DNA of 64,000 bases, taken from Hippophae tibetana (lineage: Eukaryota; Streptophyta; Magnoliopsida; Rosales; Elaeagnaceae). The translations under genes were made by a program, and so were the position numbers. The notes below the pieces were generated by a model, which saw only the letters and a list, made by a program, of their open reading frames with translations, was not told where the DNA came from and ran no database searches. The stretch's first letter is position 1. Each line of letters begins with the position of its first letter. The stretch covers positions 19,637,001 to 19,701,000 of the forward strand of contig CM072806.1 in assembly GCA_037013495.1 (NCBI GenBank), given 5' to 3'. Below, in pieces: positions 25,660-39,400 of this stretch.

Positions 25660-25866
25660 GATTTGGAGGCATGGATGAAAACATAAATTGAAAACAGGAA
25701 ATATGAAGTAATATGTAAACATAAAATAATATTTATTGTTTTGCCATTTATTACAAGTATGGTATTTATTTTTACACATTTAAGAATAAATACCATTCTT
25801 GAACAAAAACTTTATGTTTACATATTCCTTATTTTCAATTTATGTTTTCATCCATGACTCCAAATC
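25660..25866. mobile_element. MITE with long terminal inverted repeats
   Basis: The left end GATTTGGAGGCATGGATGAA and the reversed right end GATTTGGAGTCATGGATGAA match almost perfectly. Similarity continues inward for about 60 bases (AACATAAATTGAAAA..., then GTAAACATAAA). The whole is about 207 bp and could fold into a long hairpin. A TTA/TAA-type target duplication is possible but ambiguous. No transposase is present. Confidence 0.7.
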
Positions 25867-25874
25867 TTAAGTTA

Positions 25875-26010
25875 AAAGTTGTCCAAACTTATAAGCACTA
25901 TTATTGTTGAATTCCTAGCCGATGTGAGATTGAAGAAAACTTAACAGTCCCCTTCACACGGACAGAGGTGATCTCACAAAGCCACGCCGAGACTGTTAAG
26001 GACAAAATCT
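25875..26010 (-). mobile_element. TRIM-like remnant
   Basis: The order LTR-like AACA end, CCCCTTCACAC tract and GGACAGAGG leader parallels the TRIM at 37.5 kb, read on the minus strand as a polypurine tract before TGTTAAG. Only one damaged LTR and part of the interior remain. Confidence 0.35.
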
Positions 26011-26024
26011 ATATTTTTTTTGTT

Positions 26025-26260
26025 CGTGCCTTCTTAGTTGTTACCACTGCTAGTAAATGAGACATTTTTCAGTTGGATGTTAAAAATACCTTCCTTAATG
26101 GGAATCTGCATTGAAGTCTATAAGCAACCTCCTTTTAGTCTTTCTGTTAAAACAAACAAGGTTTGTCGCCTTCGACGTATACTTTATGGCCTTAAACAAA
26201 CTTCATAAGCGTGATTTATCAAATTCAGCTTCACCATCCTTCACTTGGGTAACAAACTGC
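26025..26260 (+). pseudogene. Ty1/copia reverse transcriptase fragment
   Basis: Broken frames carry the copia segment 'FSWMLKI' near 26070 (the usual '[10 protein letters not shown]' in another frame), then 'TNKVCRLRRILYGLKQT' at about 26153-26203. That is the classic copia stretch before the catalytic YVDD, which is absent here. The flanks are unrelated. Confidence 0.75.
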
Positions 26261-29200
26261 ACGAAGACATCATTACAAATCATATCTCCATCATCCGCTC
26301 AAAATCTTACTACCAAGATTCAATCATATAATGTGAACTTAGAATTTCTGAGCCATAAGAACGAACTAATATTAAACAAGAATTGTACTAGTAATGAAAC
26401 TCATGATAACATTGTAGCAGTGGATGTTGATACTGATCGGTGTATAAAAATAATATTACTCTACTCTTTTAAGAGATTTAATTTTTCAACCCTTTCTAAT
26501 ATGATATTGAGTATTTAATTGTTGAATCGTAAGTATATAGTATGCATGCTATATAGAACCAACACTTATAAGCAAATAATAAATGTATAAAATTAATGTT
26601 ATTTATTCTCCCAAAAGTTTCGATTTTTAAGAGAGTTGATTTTTAAACAATTCTAAAGAATATGTAAGTCTTGGGAAGTTTTCCATTAGCTTCCCAGGAG
26701 ATTTTCCAGTCTGTCTTTAAAACACTACCAAGTTCTCGTCTGAAATGTTAATAATTTCACTTTTATTCCTGCTCATGTTCTGATTTCTCGATAAACTGCC
26801 CCCTTTTCCCTTTTTTGGTTCTCAATGGTCAATAACATCAAAGTTGGTGAAGCATGTTATCCAAGTGATTAAATTACATAGAATATATCACATGTTAACT
26901 TTATGAATTGTTGTATTCTATTAACAATTAATTTAAGTGATATTTGAAATCGTACAAGTTATTAAGTGTTGTATAAATTGTTTAATTTTGATTATAAGTT
27001 GGATGGTAAGAATGAAAGATGAGTTTAATAATATTATTTCCTAATTTTAGGTTCAAATATTATTGATATTTTTACTTAGCACTAAAATAGAAACTCCTTA
27101 TTTTTATAAATCTAAATCCAACTCGATTAGAATTGGATATGATGATTTTTGAAAATGATGATTTTCAATCTGGAACTTATCCATTGAAATTATGAATCTA
27201 AATCAATTTGAATTCGAACATATCAAATTTTTTAGATTAAATAAGGTCAAATTGTGTTTTGAATTTATTTACGAATTATTGTTATATACAAAACATAATA
27301 TATACTATTTTAATTTTAAACTATGCATCTTTAACAAAATTTATTATTTATTATCAGATAATCATAAGAATAAGAAATATACTTATAAAAATTTAAATAT
27401 TTTATTTTATTTCTTAAATTAAAATAAAAAAAATAATGTAATTATAGTACTATAGTATTTAAACATAATACATTATAAAATAAAATATACATTTATTTAT
27501 AATTTTTATTGTAATTTAGTTCAGAACAAACTACAATTGATTATAAAATCTTTCAATCTGGATATGAACTAAATTTGATTAGATTATATATTTTTCAATC
27601 CGAATCGTATCCAATTATAAAATTTTGTTACCCCAAACTGATTATAAAATTTGAGAGATTAGGTTGAATTTTTCGATTAGGCAGATGAATTTGATCATAA
27701 GCTCACTCCTATTATATAATATAATTCATGTTTCACTCATTTAATTTTTTCTATTTTTTTCAAACAAAAACTATGTTGCATGCCAAATTTACTATAAGAA
27801 TATGATAATTTATTTGAATATATTTCTACCGGTTTTTATCTCTCTTTTTCACAAATTGTGTTTAAATATTTTTATATTAAACCTTATATTCAATACTTAT
27901 TATTTGGTTTATTTTGGTCGTGTACTCATGTATTATATATTCTTGTTTCTTTTTTAGAGAGAGAAGACATGTAATTAACAAAAGTATAATATTTTGTTAC
28001 CTTTTTTATGGATGTAAGAGCTAAGATATATTGTTGATAGTTATTTTTGACACGGTGCTTATCTATGGGTCAATGCAATTTCTTTTCTTAAGAATATAAA
28101 TATTATTATATAAAATAAATTGTAAGAATTGGAGTTATAGGAAAAAAAAATGAAAGTGACAAATGTTTATTTTCTTTCGTGCATTGGTACATTTTTATAT
28201 TTTTTTTACTATGGTCATTTTTATATAGGTAAAAATTAATCATGTTCATGCTGGAAGATGAAAATTTATTTCTTTTTAATTTTGCTAAATGTAAATAAAT
28301 TTTAAAGATGTCTCTATTGATATATTAAACATTGCTAGATGAAAATGTTGTTAATATTTCTTACAATGTCTATTTAATTAGATAACTATTTTTAAAAATT
28401 ATTGAAGCTGTTTCAACGATGTAGAAAAAATGTCAAATATGAGAAAATATCAATAAAATATAATCTATTTTGGGAAAATATCGACAGATAATAACTTTTA
28501 TTCAATTTTATCATCAAATTTCTAGACACATTTTAATATAATGATTTTATATTGAAAATATTTATCTTTTTACCTAAATAGTTATTTCTTACAAATATAT
28601 ATTGTAACATAATAAGTTTTCAAATTATATATAATAATAATAATAACTTTTTATAGAATTTGAAAAAGGGATTGGTTTAATTTTGGGTACATATTTAAAC
28701 TAATGCCAATTAAAATATCTAATTGATACAAAAATGAACACATAAAGTATCAAATTGGTTAATAAAACCTAAGATAATAAATTAAGAGTAAATCCAACCT
28801 TTAATAAAATTTTAGAAAGCTTTTCTTAAATTGCATCATATATTTTTATAAAATATTGAATAATGATACGTTATAATCATTAGTTATTATTGTAATAATA
28901 AAATTGACAGGAAGTACTTTAAAAAATATGCTTCAAGTTAACTTTTTTATTATTAAAAATTAAAAAACAATATTGCAACGGCAGGGATGGACACAGAGAC
29001 AAGTCCATTGAATCAAAGTTAACCGAAAACAATTTCGGTAAGTAAATTGCGTAAAATTGCGCAAGTACACTTATAAATTAGATTGATTTGTTTATTTATT
29101 TATTTATAGCATTCTTCACATTACAATTTTAGACATCAATAGAAATATATCTTAAAAAACTAACATTAATATGGAAACTAATTAGGATATAGAATAAATT

Positions 29201-29370
29201 AACTTATTCAGTTGTTCAATTATTTAACACATCGTGCATTTTTAAATCATTAGATATTTATACAATAATTTCATCCATATAATATAGGATACGATGAGTT
29301 GCTACAAAATAATAATACATTTTTTAAAACAAAAGATAATGTTTAACTTGGCTGTAATTCCTTCACAATT
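26261..29370. other. A+T-rich intergenic region, 3' side of PSI1
   Basis: I see no gene. The frames at 26111-26518 (its downstream part) and 27192-27422 are low-complexity. The last few hundred bases probably hold the 3' UTR and terminator of PSI1, but no single signal is convincing. Confidence 0.45.
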
Positions 29371-30466
29371 TCATCTGAATTTGTCCACCCTGTCAATAAC
29401 ATCCAAAGCTTTATCCAGATCAAGGCTAAAATCAATAACGTGAACACCAGAAGGAAACCTTTTAACAGGTAGCAATTCTTTGCTTCCTCCTTTGGGAGAG
29501 TGGCTGCTACTCTTGGTGAGTCTGATGTGCTTTCTCACACTGGTATCGAAGTCCTGACTTTTGCTTATCCCTCTAATCCTTCTTCTTTTATTTACATCCT
29601 GCAACATCTCCTGGTCTTCAGTAGTAAGCACAGCTAACTGGTTTGTCTTCTTTGGGGGAGTCCCAACAGTGGACTTTACGGGCTTTGTGTCCTCGGGTAT
29701 GATGTTAGACTTACTTTTCATGACCAAATGGTGAAGCCACATTACCAATTCAAGCACACAAGATTCGGTGTCCTCCTTGTCTGCATGGTGCAGTGTCTCA
29801 ATTCGAGTTATATCAGTCTGCAAAGCTGTCTTTCGATTCACCTCAGAACTATATATATAAATGATAAAAGCAATTACTATAGAGGTACAACTTCCTTATG
29901 GGGGATAACTAGACTCCTTTTCTATGTATATCAGAATTACATGGTGATAACTATTACTCACCCAGTGCTTGCCCACTCTCCAACCCAACCAAAGCCATGA
30001 TGAGCCCTGGTTTAAATTTTTGAAACCAAAACAAATAAAAGATTATCCATAAAGAGAATAACCAAAAGCAACACTACAAGAACTTATGACAATACAAGGC
30101 GAGAGAGAGAGCTCTCTTACTTGGCTGTGTTTGTTGCAATTGGAACAAGCCATTCCAACGTCTTTTCCATTTCAGCTTTGATTTCTGCAACAGTCAGCTG
30201 TAAAAGCAATTTGAAAAACAGGGGAAAAGCAAAGTACCAAATAGTAGCCAATAAGTTTGCATGAAGCATACTGATTAAAAGCTGAAGCAGACAGCACTCT
30301 TGATATTACAACTTCGTATTTCTTTAAAAGAAAATGGTAAAGACAGTACCTCTTCCTTAACAAGAAAAGATTGTAACTTTGATCGCAAGGATGATTTCAA
30401 ATTAGGGGGCAGGTTCTGGTACAATGCATCTCTTGTATTTGGAGCGATAGAACTTGATCGGGCAAC
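29371..30466 (-). CDS. PSI1: PSI1 exons 9-12 (DUF668 and C-terminal tail)
   Basis: Exon 9 (30466-30350) encodes the DUF668 segment '[12 protein letters not shown]'. Exon 10 (30197-30121) carries '[13 protein letters not shown]'. Exon 11 (30006-29962) gives '[12 protein letters not shown]'. Exon 12 (29848-29371) encodes 'TLHHADKE', 'WLHHLV' and the basic, Ser-rich tail, ending at TGA 29373-29371. Introns here are short (152, 114 and 113 bases) and free of transposons, unlike the rest of the gene. Confidence 0.93.
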
Positions 30467-33400
30467 CTGATTGCATTCAAATAGACTCAGCATGCTGCTT
30501 ACAAAGAGGAAGATTAATACCATGCAGAAGCAGAACAGAACCTTAACCTAAGAACTCTATCCTCTCGCCGTCCGTGTGCACTGTATTCCCTAATAATTAA
30601 TGGGAGATATAGTGCACACACATAAATAAAGGAAATAAAGTTCTGATTTTCAGAAAACACTTAAATTCAATAAAAAATCTGAATAAAATTTGCATTTCTA
30701 GTTTCCATCAGATATAAATAAGAGGAGATAAATGTTGGAAGGGGATCAAGGAATTCTAAAGGGCAGATAATTCAACAAATTATATGTATATTGTTGATAT
30801 TTTGAAGAGAGATGAAAAGTACTCACAACCTCAAGTATTAAAAAATGGCATGTTGTTAATAGAATCGATCGAAATAATGCAGCATGTTAAACTAACAAAC
30901 GTACGACGCATTTAGGATGTTTGTACAAATTTACTGCTTGATTTTAGACTGTGACAAATCTACTACTAGAACATATAATGGTAATAGTAGATTTGTAACA
31001 CTTACAAGGAATTTAGTGGTATATTTGTTATGAAAGTGGTAGATTTTGTAATACTTACAAAGAGTTTGGTACATGGCTCAAAGTTAAGTGGTAGATTTAT
31101 ACAAATGTCTTAAAATCGGTGATACAATTATTAGTTTACTCTATGATCTACATTGAACAAGGAGGAATGATAAGGGCCTTTGTTATGTAATCAATCCCAA
31201 TATTGATTTTTGAAATTGACCTGCTATGCCATCACAATAATGAGCCCAAAAACCAGCAAGCGGGAAAATAATTTCTTACATAACATTTTTACAACAAGAA
31301 TATGTTGATTAAAAAAGATGCATAACATAAAGAATAATGAATTCAGATAGTGCAAATACCAGAGTATCCACTTGAATAATTATATTTGCATAATGCAATG
31401 CAAGGCCAGCAGGTCCCAGTCTTTGTGGTCTATTTGTAGAACCATTAACTGACTTAGAACCATCTGCAGATGCCCAAGAACAAAAATCAGTAGTACTTGC
31501 AAGGAAGACAAATCAAATACCATTATTAGGAAAGAAAATCATCATCGAAGAACAGAACTCTCTTATGACACCTAATTTGGGTTGGATTGTTTCAGTGAGA
31601 ACTGAAGCAAATGCAAGTTTTCTACGGTTATAAATTCCTAATTATCATTATTATGAGAATTGTGGAACATGGAGTCTTTGTAACAATGAAATGATGATTG
31701 TAGAGAAGTGTGTGATAAATGCGAGTGTTGTGTGTTAAATGTGTAAGTGAAAGGTCTCCATAGAGCTCCATGAATAAGCAAAGGACAGCAAGCCCTAGAA
31801 GTAGAAAAACAAATGAAAATAGAATCCGGACTCCATAATTCTTAAATCTGTTCTTCATATCCATAAACTTGTCTTGCAATCTAATATCTACAGTAAATTT
31901 ACTAAATTTCTTCGATCACACTATCTTTCAAGACCTATCATTAAAGAAAACAATTGGTAGTGTTAAAGAGTGTGAATAACTATACTATTTTCATGAAGCT
32001 AATGTGAGTAAATATAGTCAAATTACAATTTGTGATTCTGCATATGTTTCTAGGGTGGTGAAATTTTGTTGTGACATTATAGAATGGGTTACCATATTTT
32101 TCAATACTTGACATATTTATTTACATCTATCTTTTCTAATAAGAAAGATAATCTTTAGTGTTCAATTTGTGAGTTTGCAAAACATTAACAAATATCATTT
32201 TTAAAAGTTAATAAACTGAAGCTGTTTTCATTTATTTCTTAATATCAGATCCCTTTACATATACATTTATTATGTCTGCTGAAAGTCATTAATATACAGC
32301 TGCAAATCATCCTAAAAATCAGGAAACTAACATCCTGAAAACAGGGGTTGGTTCCACCCTGAAAATCAGGAAACCGACCATACTTTTAGGTTGATTTCCT
32401 ACACTCCTCCTCAAGCTAGGCGATATATGTTTTCCAAACCAAGTGCTACATTTAACTCTGTGAAATTAGGTCGAAACAATGTATTGGTTAAGATATCTGC
32501 TACTTGTTGCCTAGATAGAACATAGTTGAGGGAGATCATCTTGCCTTCAATTTTCTCACTGATGAAGTGTATCAATTTCTACATGTTTAATTCGATCATG
32601 GTGGACTGGATTTTTGACAATTACAATTGCTGACTGGTTGTCACACATGATTCTAATAAATTCTGAATGTTCAACCTTGAGTTCGTATAGTAGTCGTTTT
32701 AGCCAAATTCTTTCACAGATGCCCAAAGCCAATGCACGGAACTCAGCCTCGGCACTGCTACGTGCTACCACTGCTTGCTTTTTGCTACGCCATGTCACCA
32801 AATTTTCCCAAATAAATGAGCAATATCCAGATGTGGATTTTCGATCACTAGAAGATCCAGCCCAATCAGCGTTAGTATAAATTTCCAATCTCCTATTAAT
32901 TGTTTTCTTAAACATGAGCCCTTTTCCAAAATCCTTCTTCAAGTATCTTAGAATACGGTTTACTGCCTCCAAGTGATCTACTGATGGATTGCCAAGAAAC
33001 TGACTAACAATACTAACTGAAAAACTTATATCTGGACGTGTATGGGTCAAATAAATTAACTTATCTACCAAATGTTGATATTGTCCCTTATCAGTTGCCA
33101 ATTCATCAGTTCGAGGCATTAGTTTGGCGTTAGGGTCTATGGGTGTTTCAACAGGCTTACACCCACTCATGCCACTCTCACGCAAGAGATCTAGAACATA
33201 TTTGCGTTGAGAAACTGAGATTCCTTTGGTACTACGTGCCACCTCCATCCCTAACAAATATTTCAAATATCCCAAGTCTTTAATCTCGAATTCCTAAGAT
33301 AATAGCATCTTAAATCTCTTCATTTCTCCTACATGATTTCCTGTAAGAACTATATCATCAACATATACAATCAAAGTTGTGATTCTCCCATCTGCGAAGT

Positions 33401-36400
33401 GTTTGACAAATAAAGTGTGGTATGCATGTGTCTGAGAGTATCCATCCTGTTTGAGGACCTTGTTGAATTTTTTGAACCATGCTTTAGGTGACTGTTTAAG
33501 TCCATATAGTGTCATTCTCAACTTGCATACCTTCCCTCGTGTATCTTTAGTCTCAAAACCAGGAGGCACATCCATGTAAACTTCTTCGATCAAATCTCTA
33601 TTTAAGAATGCGTTCTTGACATCGAGTTGAAGCAGTGGTCAATCCTCATTAACTGTAATAGACAGCAAGACACGAACTGTGTTAAGTTTTGCTACAGGAG
33701 CAAAAGTCTCTTGATAATCAATTCCATATGATTGGGTGAACCCTTTAGCCACTAGTCGAGCTTTATATCTATCGATATTTTCATCTGGCTTCTGTTTTAC
33801 AGAGAATATCCATTTACAGTCTACTGTCTTCTTTCCAAGTGGTAGCTCTGTTAACATCCATGTACTATTCTTTTCAAGTGCAGTATATTCTTCTAAGGTT
33901 GCCTTGTGCCATTCAGGAACTTTTAGAGTATCATTGACAGAATTAGGAATCTTGATTTTGTCTAGGGATTGTCACAAATGCCTGAAATTTTGGGGACAAA
34001 TTTGCGTAAGAAATGTAACTTTAAAGAGGATGTTGAGTGCATGATCGAACGCCTTTTCTCTGTGCAATAGGAAGATCTAACTCAGGGCCAGAACCAAGTT
34101 TTGGACTAGATTCTGCATCATCTTGTAATCTTTTAGATTCAGTCTGGCTCAGGAGAGTTTCTTGGCTTTGCTGATTTCGTGTGGGCAAGTCAGGATTTCT
34201 CTTTCTTCCATAAACTTCTATGGCATCATTAGGAAGGAGAAGATGTCTAGGATAGACAATGAGAGATTGATCAGGTTTGGTTTTTGAATGAGAATCTAGA
34301 ATGAGTATCAGGTTGGAAAAGGATAAGGTTGTGGAGGGTAAATGAGATGATAAATTCGATTCAATGAGTGATGACCAATCCCGATTCTGCAATTCATTAG
34401 TGTGATTCTCCCCCTGAATTGCAGAATTAGAATAGAATGGAGTTTCTTCGAAGAAAGTAACATCCATGGAATGGTAAAACTTACAAGTGATGGGAGAGAA
34501 ACATTTGTAGCCTTTTTGATTGGCTGAGTAAACAACGAAGATGCATTTAATGGCACGGGCATCAAGTTTGCCACGATATTGTGAATGAATATGGACAAAA
34601 ACAGTGCAACCAAAAACCTTGAAAGGAATTGGTGACACAAGTTGTGAGGTAGAATATTGACTCTGAAGCACTTGCAAAGGTGCATGAAAGTTGAGAACTT
34701 GAGAAGGCATTCGGTTGATCAAGTGTGTTGCATTAAGAATGGCTTCACCCCAAAATTGTTTAGGAACATTGGTTTGAAAAAGTAAAGTTCAGCAACCTCA
34801 AGTATATGACTGTTTTTGCGTTCGACTATACCGTTTTGTTGTGGTGTGTCAACGCAGGAGCTTTGTTGGACAATATCATGTGATTTGAGATATCCACTAA
34901 GATCGGAATTAAAGAAATCCCTAGCATTATCAGTTTATAGGATTTAAATATTGGCATTGAACTGAGTTTGGATCATGGCATGAAAAAGTGAAAATATGTG
35001 CTTGGTTTCAGATTTGTCTTTCATAAGAAATGTCCAACATAATCGAGTATGATCATTAGGGTTGTTTATCGGATCGAAACCGTTGATTTTACACTCATTC
35101 GATCCGATCTGACTCCGCTCGGATTGAAACATCCTAATCTGCAACCGATCCGATCACCTCTCACATCCGCTCAATCCGATCCGTAAACTATTCGGATGGC
35201 ATCCGATCAATCCGACCAATAAACTTAATTAACTCTATTTTTTGTATTTTTAAATAAAAAATTTAAATTTTCACATAAATCATAACATAAAATTATTTGA
35301 CTTAAAAAAAACATTAAAAAATCAAATAAATATATATTAATTAAATATATATATAATTAATTTCGGTCGGATCGGATGAATCGTAGTGAAATCCGCCATC
35401 CGATCCGCACTTAACGGATGGAAAAAATTTCCATCCGATCCAACCATCGGATTTGATCGAATTGGATCGGATGATCAGATTTTTTGCACACCCCTAATGA
35501 TCATCAACTAACAGTAAGAACCATCGAGCACTAGTAATACTAGGAACGCGACATGGTCCCCAAATGTCACCGTGAATGAGGAAAAATGGATGACTTGGTT
35601 TGTGCGTGCGTGCGTGGTGAAAAAGTGTTTCGAGTATGTTTTGCCAACTGACAAACTTCACAATGAAATAAATTGAAATTTTTATTGATGAATAAGGATG
35701 GAAACAAACGTTTCAAATACGAAAAATTTGGATGACCTAAACGAAAATGCCACATCATGATTTCACTTTCCTTATTAGTATGATTATGAGACTTAAGATT
35801 ATGACTCAATTGACATTGATGACTAACATAATGGTTTGAAAGAGTGTTGATATCAAGAACATAGAGGCCTGCACGTAAATCAACACCGCCAATCATTTTT
35901 CCTGAGCTCAGGTCCTGAAAAACACAAGATTTAGTCAATAATTTAGTTTCACAGTTAAGGTAATGATTTAATCTACTAACTGATATGAGATTGCAGCAAA
36001 ATCCAGGCACAAATAACACAGATTTGAGAATGAGGTTATTTGAGAGGCAAATGGTCCCTGTTCCGACCCCTATGGTGCGAGTACCATTGGCGATACACTG
36101 TTTGAAATCTGTTGTAAGGTGAGTAGGTTGTGAAAAGTGATTGATCACTTGTCATGTGATTGGAGACACCTGAGTCTATTATCTAAGATGAGGAGGGAAA
36201 TTTTCCAGCACGCTTTGTTGAATTACTGGAAATATGTGTGGAGTTATTCCTGCTGCTACTAAATGTGGTGTTAATAATTGCCTTTTGTATAAGTTGTTGG
36301 AGAAGTTCTAACTATTCCTTAGTGAATGAGATAAGATTACCAGAAAATGCACTTGAGTTTGAAGGCTGAGTTTGTACTGATGGTTGGAGAGACTATGCAG

Positions 36401-39400
36401 GCCAAAATAGCTCTCCTTGAGGACTGGTACTGTTAAAAGGAGAAGCAGAAACATTAATAACTACACTATTAAATAGACCACCAAAAGGATTATGTTTAGG
36501 AGTAGGATCAAAATTGGATCCAAGCCCAAAGCTGCTTGAATTTCCCATATTGAATTCAGTTATGTTACTTGCCTCTGGAACCTCTTCATCCATGTAATCT
36601 TCCAGTGTACTAAGAACATTTAAACTTTCAGTTTTTTCATAGCTCTCATGCCCAAAAGCTGAAACTTGAGTTAGAAACTGAAAAGGTGCATTCCCTATCT
36701 GAGTATTTGACATCATACTAGGTGAACTTACAGAACTAGTTGAACGAGAGGCTAAGAGCAGCAGTTTATGAGCCTAAGGCTCTGATACCATAAAGTTGCT
36801 TTTATTTTACAAAAAATTACTTCATTTATTTCTTAATATCAGATCCCTTTATATATACATTTGTTATGCCTAATATACTGTTGAAAGTCATTAATATACA
36901 ACTGTAAATCACCCTAAAAATCAGGAAACTAACATCCTGAAAACAGGGGTTGGTTCCACCCTAAAAATCAGGAAACTGCACTCCTAAAATCAAGGGTTGG
37001 TTCCATCCTGAAAATCAAAAACTTGGCCATACTTCTAGATTGATTTCCTACATAAACCATTAAAACCCTCCACTTTAATTCACTATGATGTTTAGGGACC
37101 TTCTCATTGTCCTAACCGTACCAAAATACAGTGGTTTGTTATATTTATTGATGATCATACTTGAGTTTGTTAAGTTTATTTACTAAAAGAGAAAGCTAAA
37201 GTTTGGGATGCTTTCATTAATTCTCATGTAATGATTCAAACCCAATTTCAAACACGAATTCAAATCCTCTCAACTGACAATGACACTGAATACTTCAACA
37301 AAACTTTAGGAAACTATCTTCACATGGAATATACACCAAAGTTCTTGTGTGCACTCTATAACAAAATGGGGTTGGTTAGCAAAAACAAAATACATCTTGA
37401 AGTAGCCCAAACCTCGTTGTTTACCACAAACATGCCAAAACAATTATGGGAGGATACTATTTTAACCTCAACTTATCTCATTAAAGACGTTATATAAGCC
37501 CAAGGCCTAACTCAACCCAATAAGATCTCATTGAGTTAAGGGTTGCCCACACTTATAAATTGCACTACAGCCGAACGCCTAGTCGATGTGGGACAATACA
37601 ATCCTTCAACACCCCCCCTCACATCGGACAGGGGCAACGAAGGCCACAAACCACGATGAACTCAGGGCCTAGCTTTGATACCATGTTATATAAGCCCAAG
37701 GCCTAACTCAACCCAATAAGATCTCATTGAGTTAAGGGTTGCCCACACTTATAAACTGCACTACAGTCGAACGCCTAGTCAATGTGGGACAATACAATCC
37801 TTCAACAGACGTCAAGTCAAGTTCTCTTTTTTGAAACACCACTTCAAAAAGTCCAAAAAATCTTACCAAAATCTCTTCTTCAGTCTAATCTATCCCCTCG
37901 GGTGTTTGGTTACACTATTTTTATTTATGTGCACTCCAATAACAGAACCAAGTTCAACCCAAGAGTCATTAAATGTGTGTTTCTTGAATCCTCTCTGTTG
38001 ATTATGTTAATTAATTAGGAGATCAAGCTTTATTGTGTGCACCATTAGGAGATTATATTAGTTTAATGGACAATGTTTGTACTAATTATTAAGGAATTTA
38101 TTTCCTTTTCTACTCAACCTAATTTCACTATAAATATGTAGTAGGATCAATTACAAAGATACAGCAAAACAAAAATACAAATTTCAATTTCAATTCTTTA
38201 ATTATTTTTACATGGAATCAAAGCTTTGGTTCATACTAACCTAGCTTTTCCTATGGCTGATCAAGAAATAGAAACGTCCTCTAAAACATCTAAAAATTCA
38301 AAACTCATCCCCACTTTTAATCCTCATAGATTGGACAACTCATCTTTGCAATTCAATGTTGAAAAATTCAACGAAAATGAGTGCTGAGAATGGACCCAAT
38401 CAATAAGACGAATAATTGTCAACGAAAGGGGAAAGATGGGGCATAAGACTAGAGAGATGAGAAAACCCGACTCAACCAAAACAAAAGCTCTACAACGATG
38501 GAGCTCAAAGAACATGATGGTAGCTATATGGCTCATCAATACCATGTTACCGAAGATAGGAAAAGCCTATCTTTTTCTTCTGACAGCAAGAGAAGTTTGG
38601 GAGCCCATACTAAGACGTACTCTGACGGTAAAGATGTTTCTAAATTTTTTGAGTTAAAAACTTGATTGTAGCAAATTAAATAGGGTGGTAAAGAGCAAAC
38701 TAAATATTACATGGAGATGGTAGCTTTCTGGAAAGAAATTGATTTGTGTTCAGAGGAGGAATGTGAGTGCTCAGGTTACAGTTTTCGTTACTGGAAAATC
38801 ATGACCCTAGCAAAATAATCAAACCATACATTGCTTTTTAAACAAGCTGGACATGGAAAAAGAACAATTTTAATAATATACGTTAGCGATATAATCTTAA
38901 CTGGTAACAACTTAGAAGAAATCAATAAATAAATAAAAAATTAGGTATAGAATTTGAAATCAAGGACTTGAGACAAATGCACTACTTCTTAGGAATGGAA
39001 GTTTCAAGATTGAGGATGGGTATTAGTGTCTCTCCACGTAAATGCATTCTTGATCTTCGCACTAAAACAAGCATACTTGGTTGTAAACCGAGTGACACTC
39101 CAATTGAGGTTGGAAAGAAATTTGAAGACTTAGGAAAAACAATGGACATAGAAAGATACGAAAAACTATGGAAAAAGTAATATTTATCTCAAACCCGATC
39201 AAACATAGAATTTGCAGATAGTATAATAAATCAACACATGCATTCCCCGAAAGGTCACTACAAAATAGTTAACAGAATTCTCGGATATCTCAAAAAGTCA
39301 CCTAAAAGGGAATTATTTTAAGTAAAATGAAGCTAAAGATTTAGATTCTTTATCCACTACTGGATATTATACCTGTCTTTAAAAACTTAGTGATATGGAT

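Larger units (their letters stand above)
32212..37057 (-). mobile_element. Nearly complete Ty1/copia element with 5-bp target duplication
   Basis: The element is 32217-37052, flanked on both sides by TAAAC (32212-32216 and 37053-37057). On the minus strand its LTRs start TGTAGG and end CA. The 5' LTR is 36797-37052 and the 3' LTR is 32217-32403. The primer site TGGTATCAGAGC (36790-36779, tRNA-Met type) and a purine tract just before the 3' LTR (GAGGAGGAG, about 32412-32404) are present. Domains in order are a gag remnant, pre-integrase (about 35567-36148), integrase, reverse transcriptase with YVDD, and RNase H down to 32556. In-frame stops at about 33294 and 33637, frame changes and a MITE in integrase make it defective. 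It lies in PSI1 intron 7, in the same orientation as the gene. Confidence 0.92.

Noticed and set aside
27192-27422. Plus-strand open frame of 76 residues
   Set aside because: Composition (Phe, Leu, Tyr, Lys, Asn) simply reflects A+T-rich DNA. There is no context or domain.
33736-34044. 102-residue plus-strand open frame
   Set aside because: It is antisense to the RT region of the intron-7 copia element.
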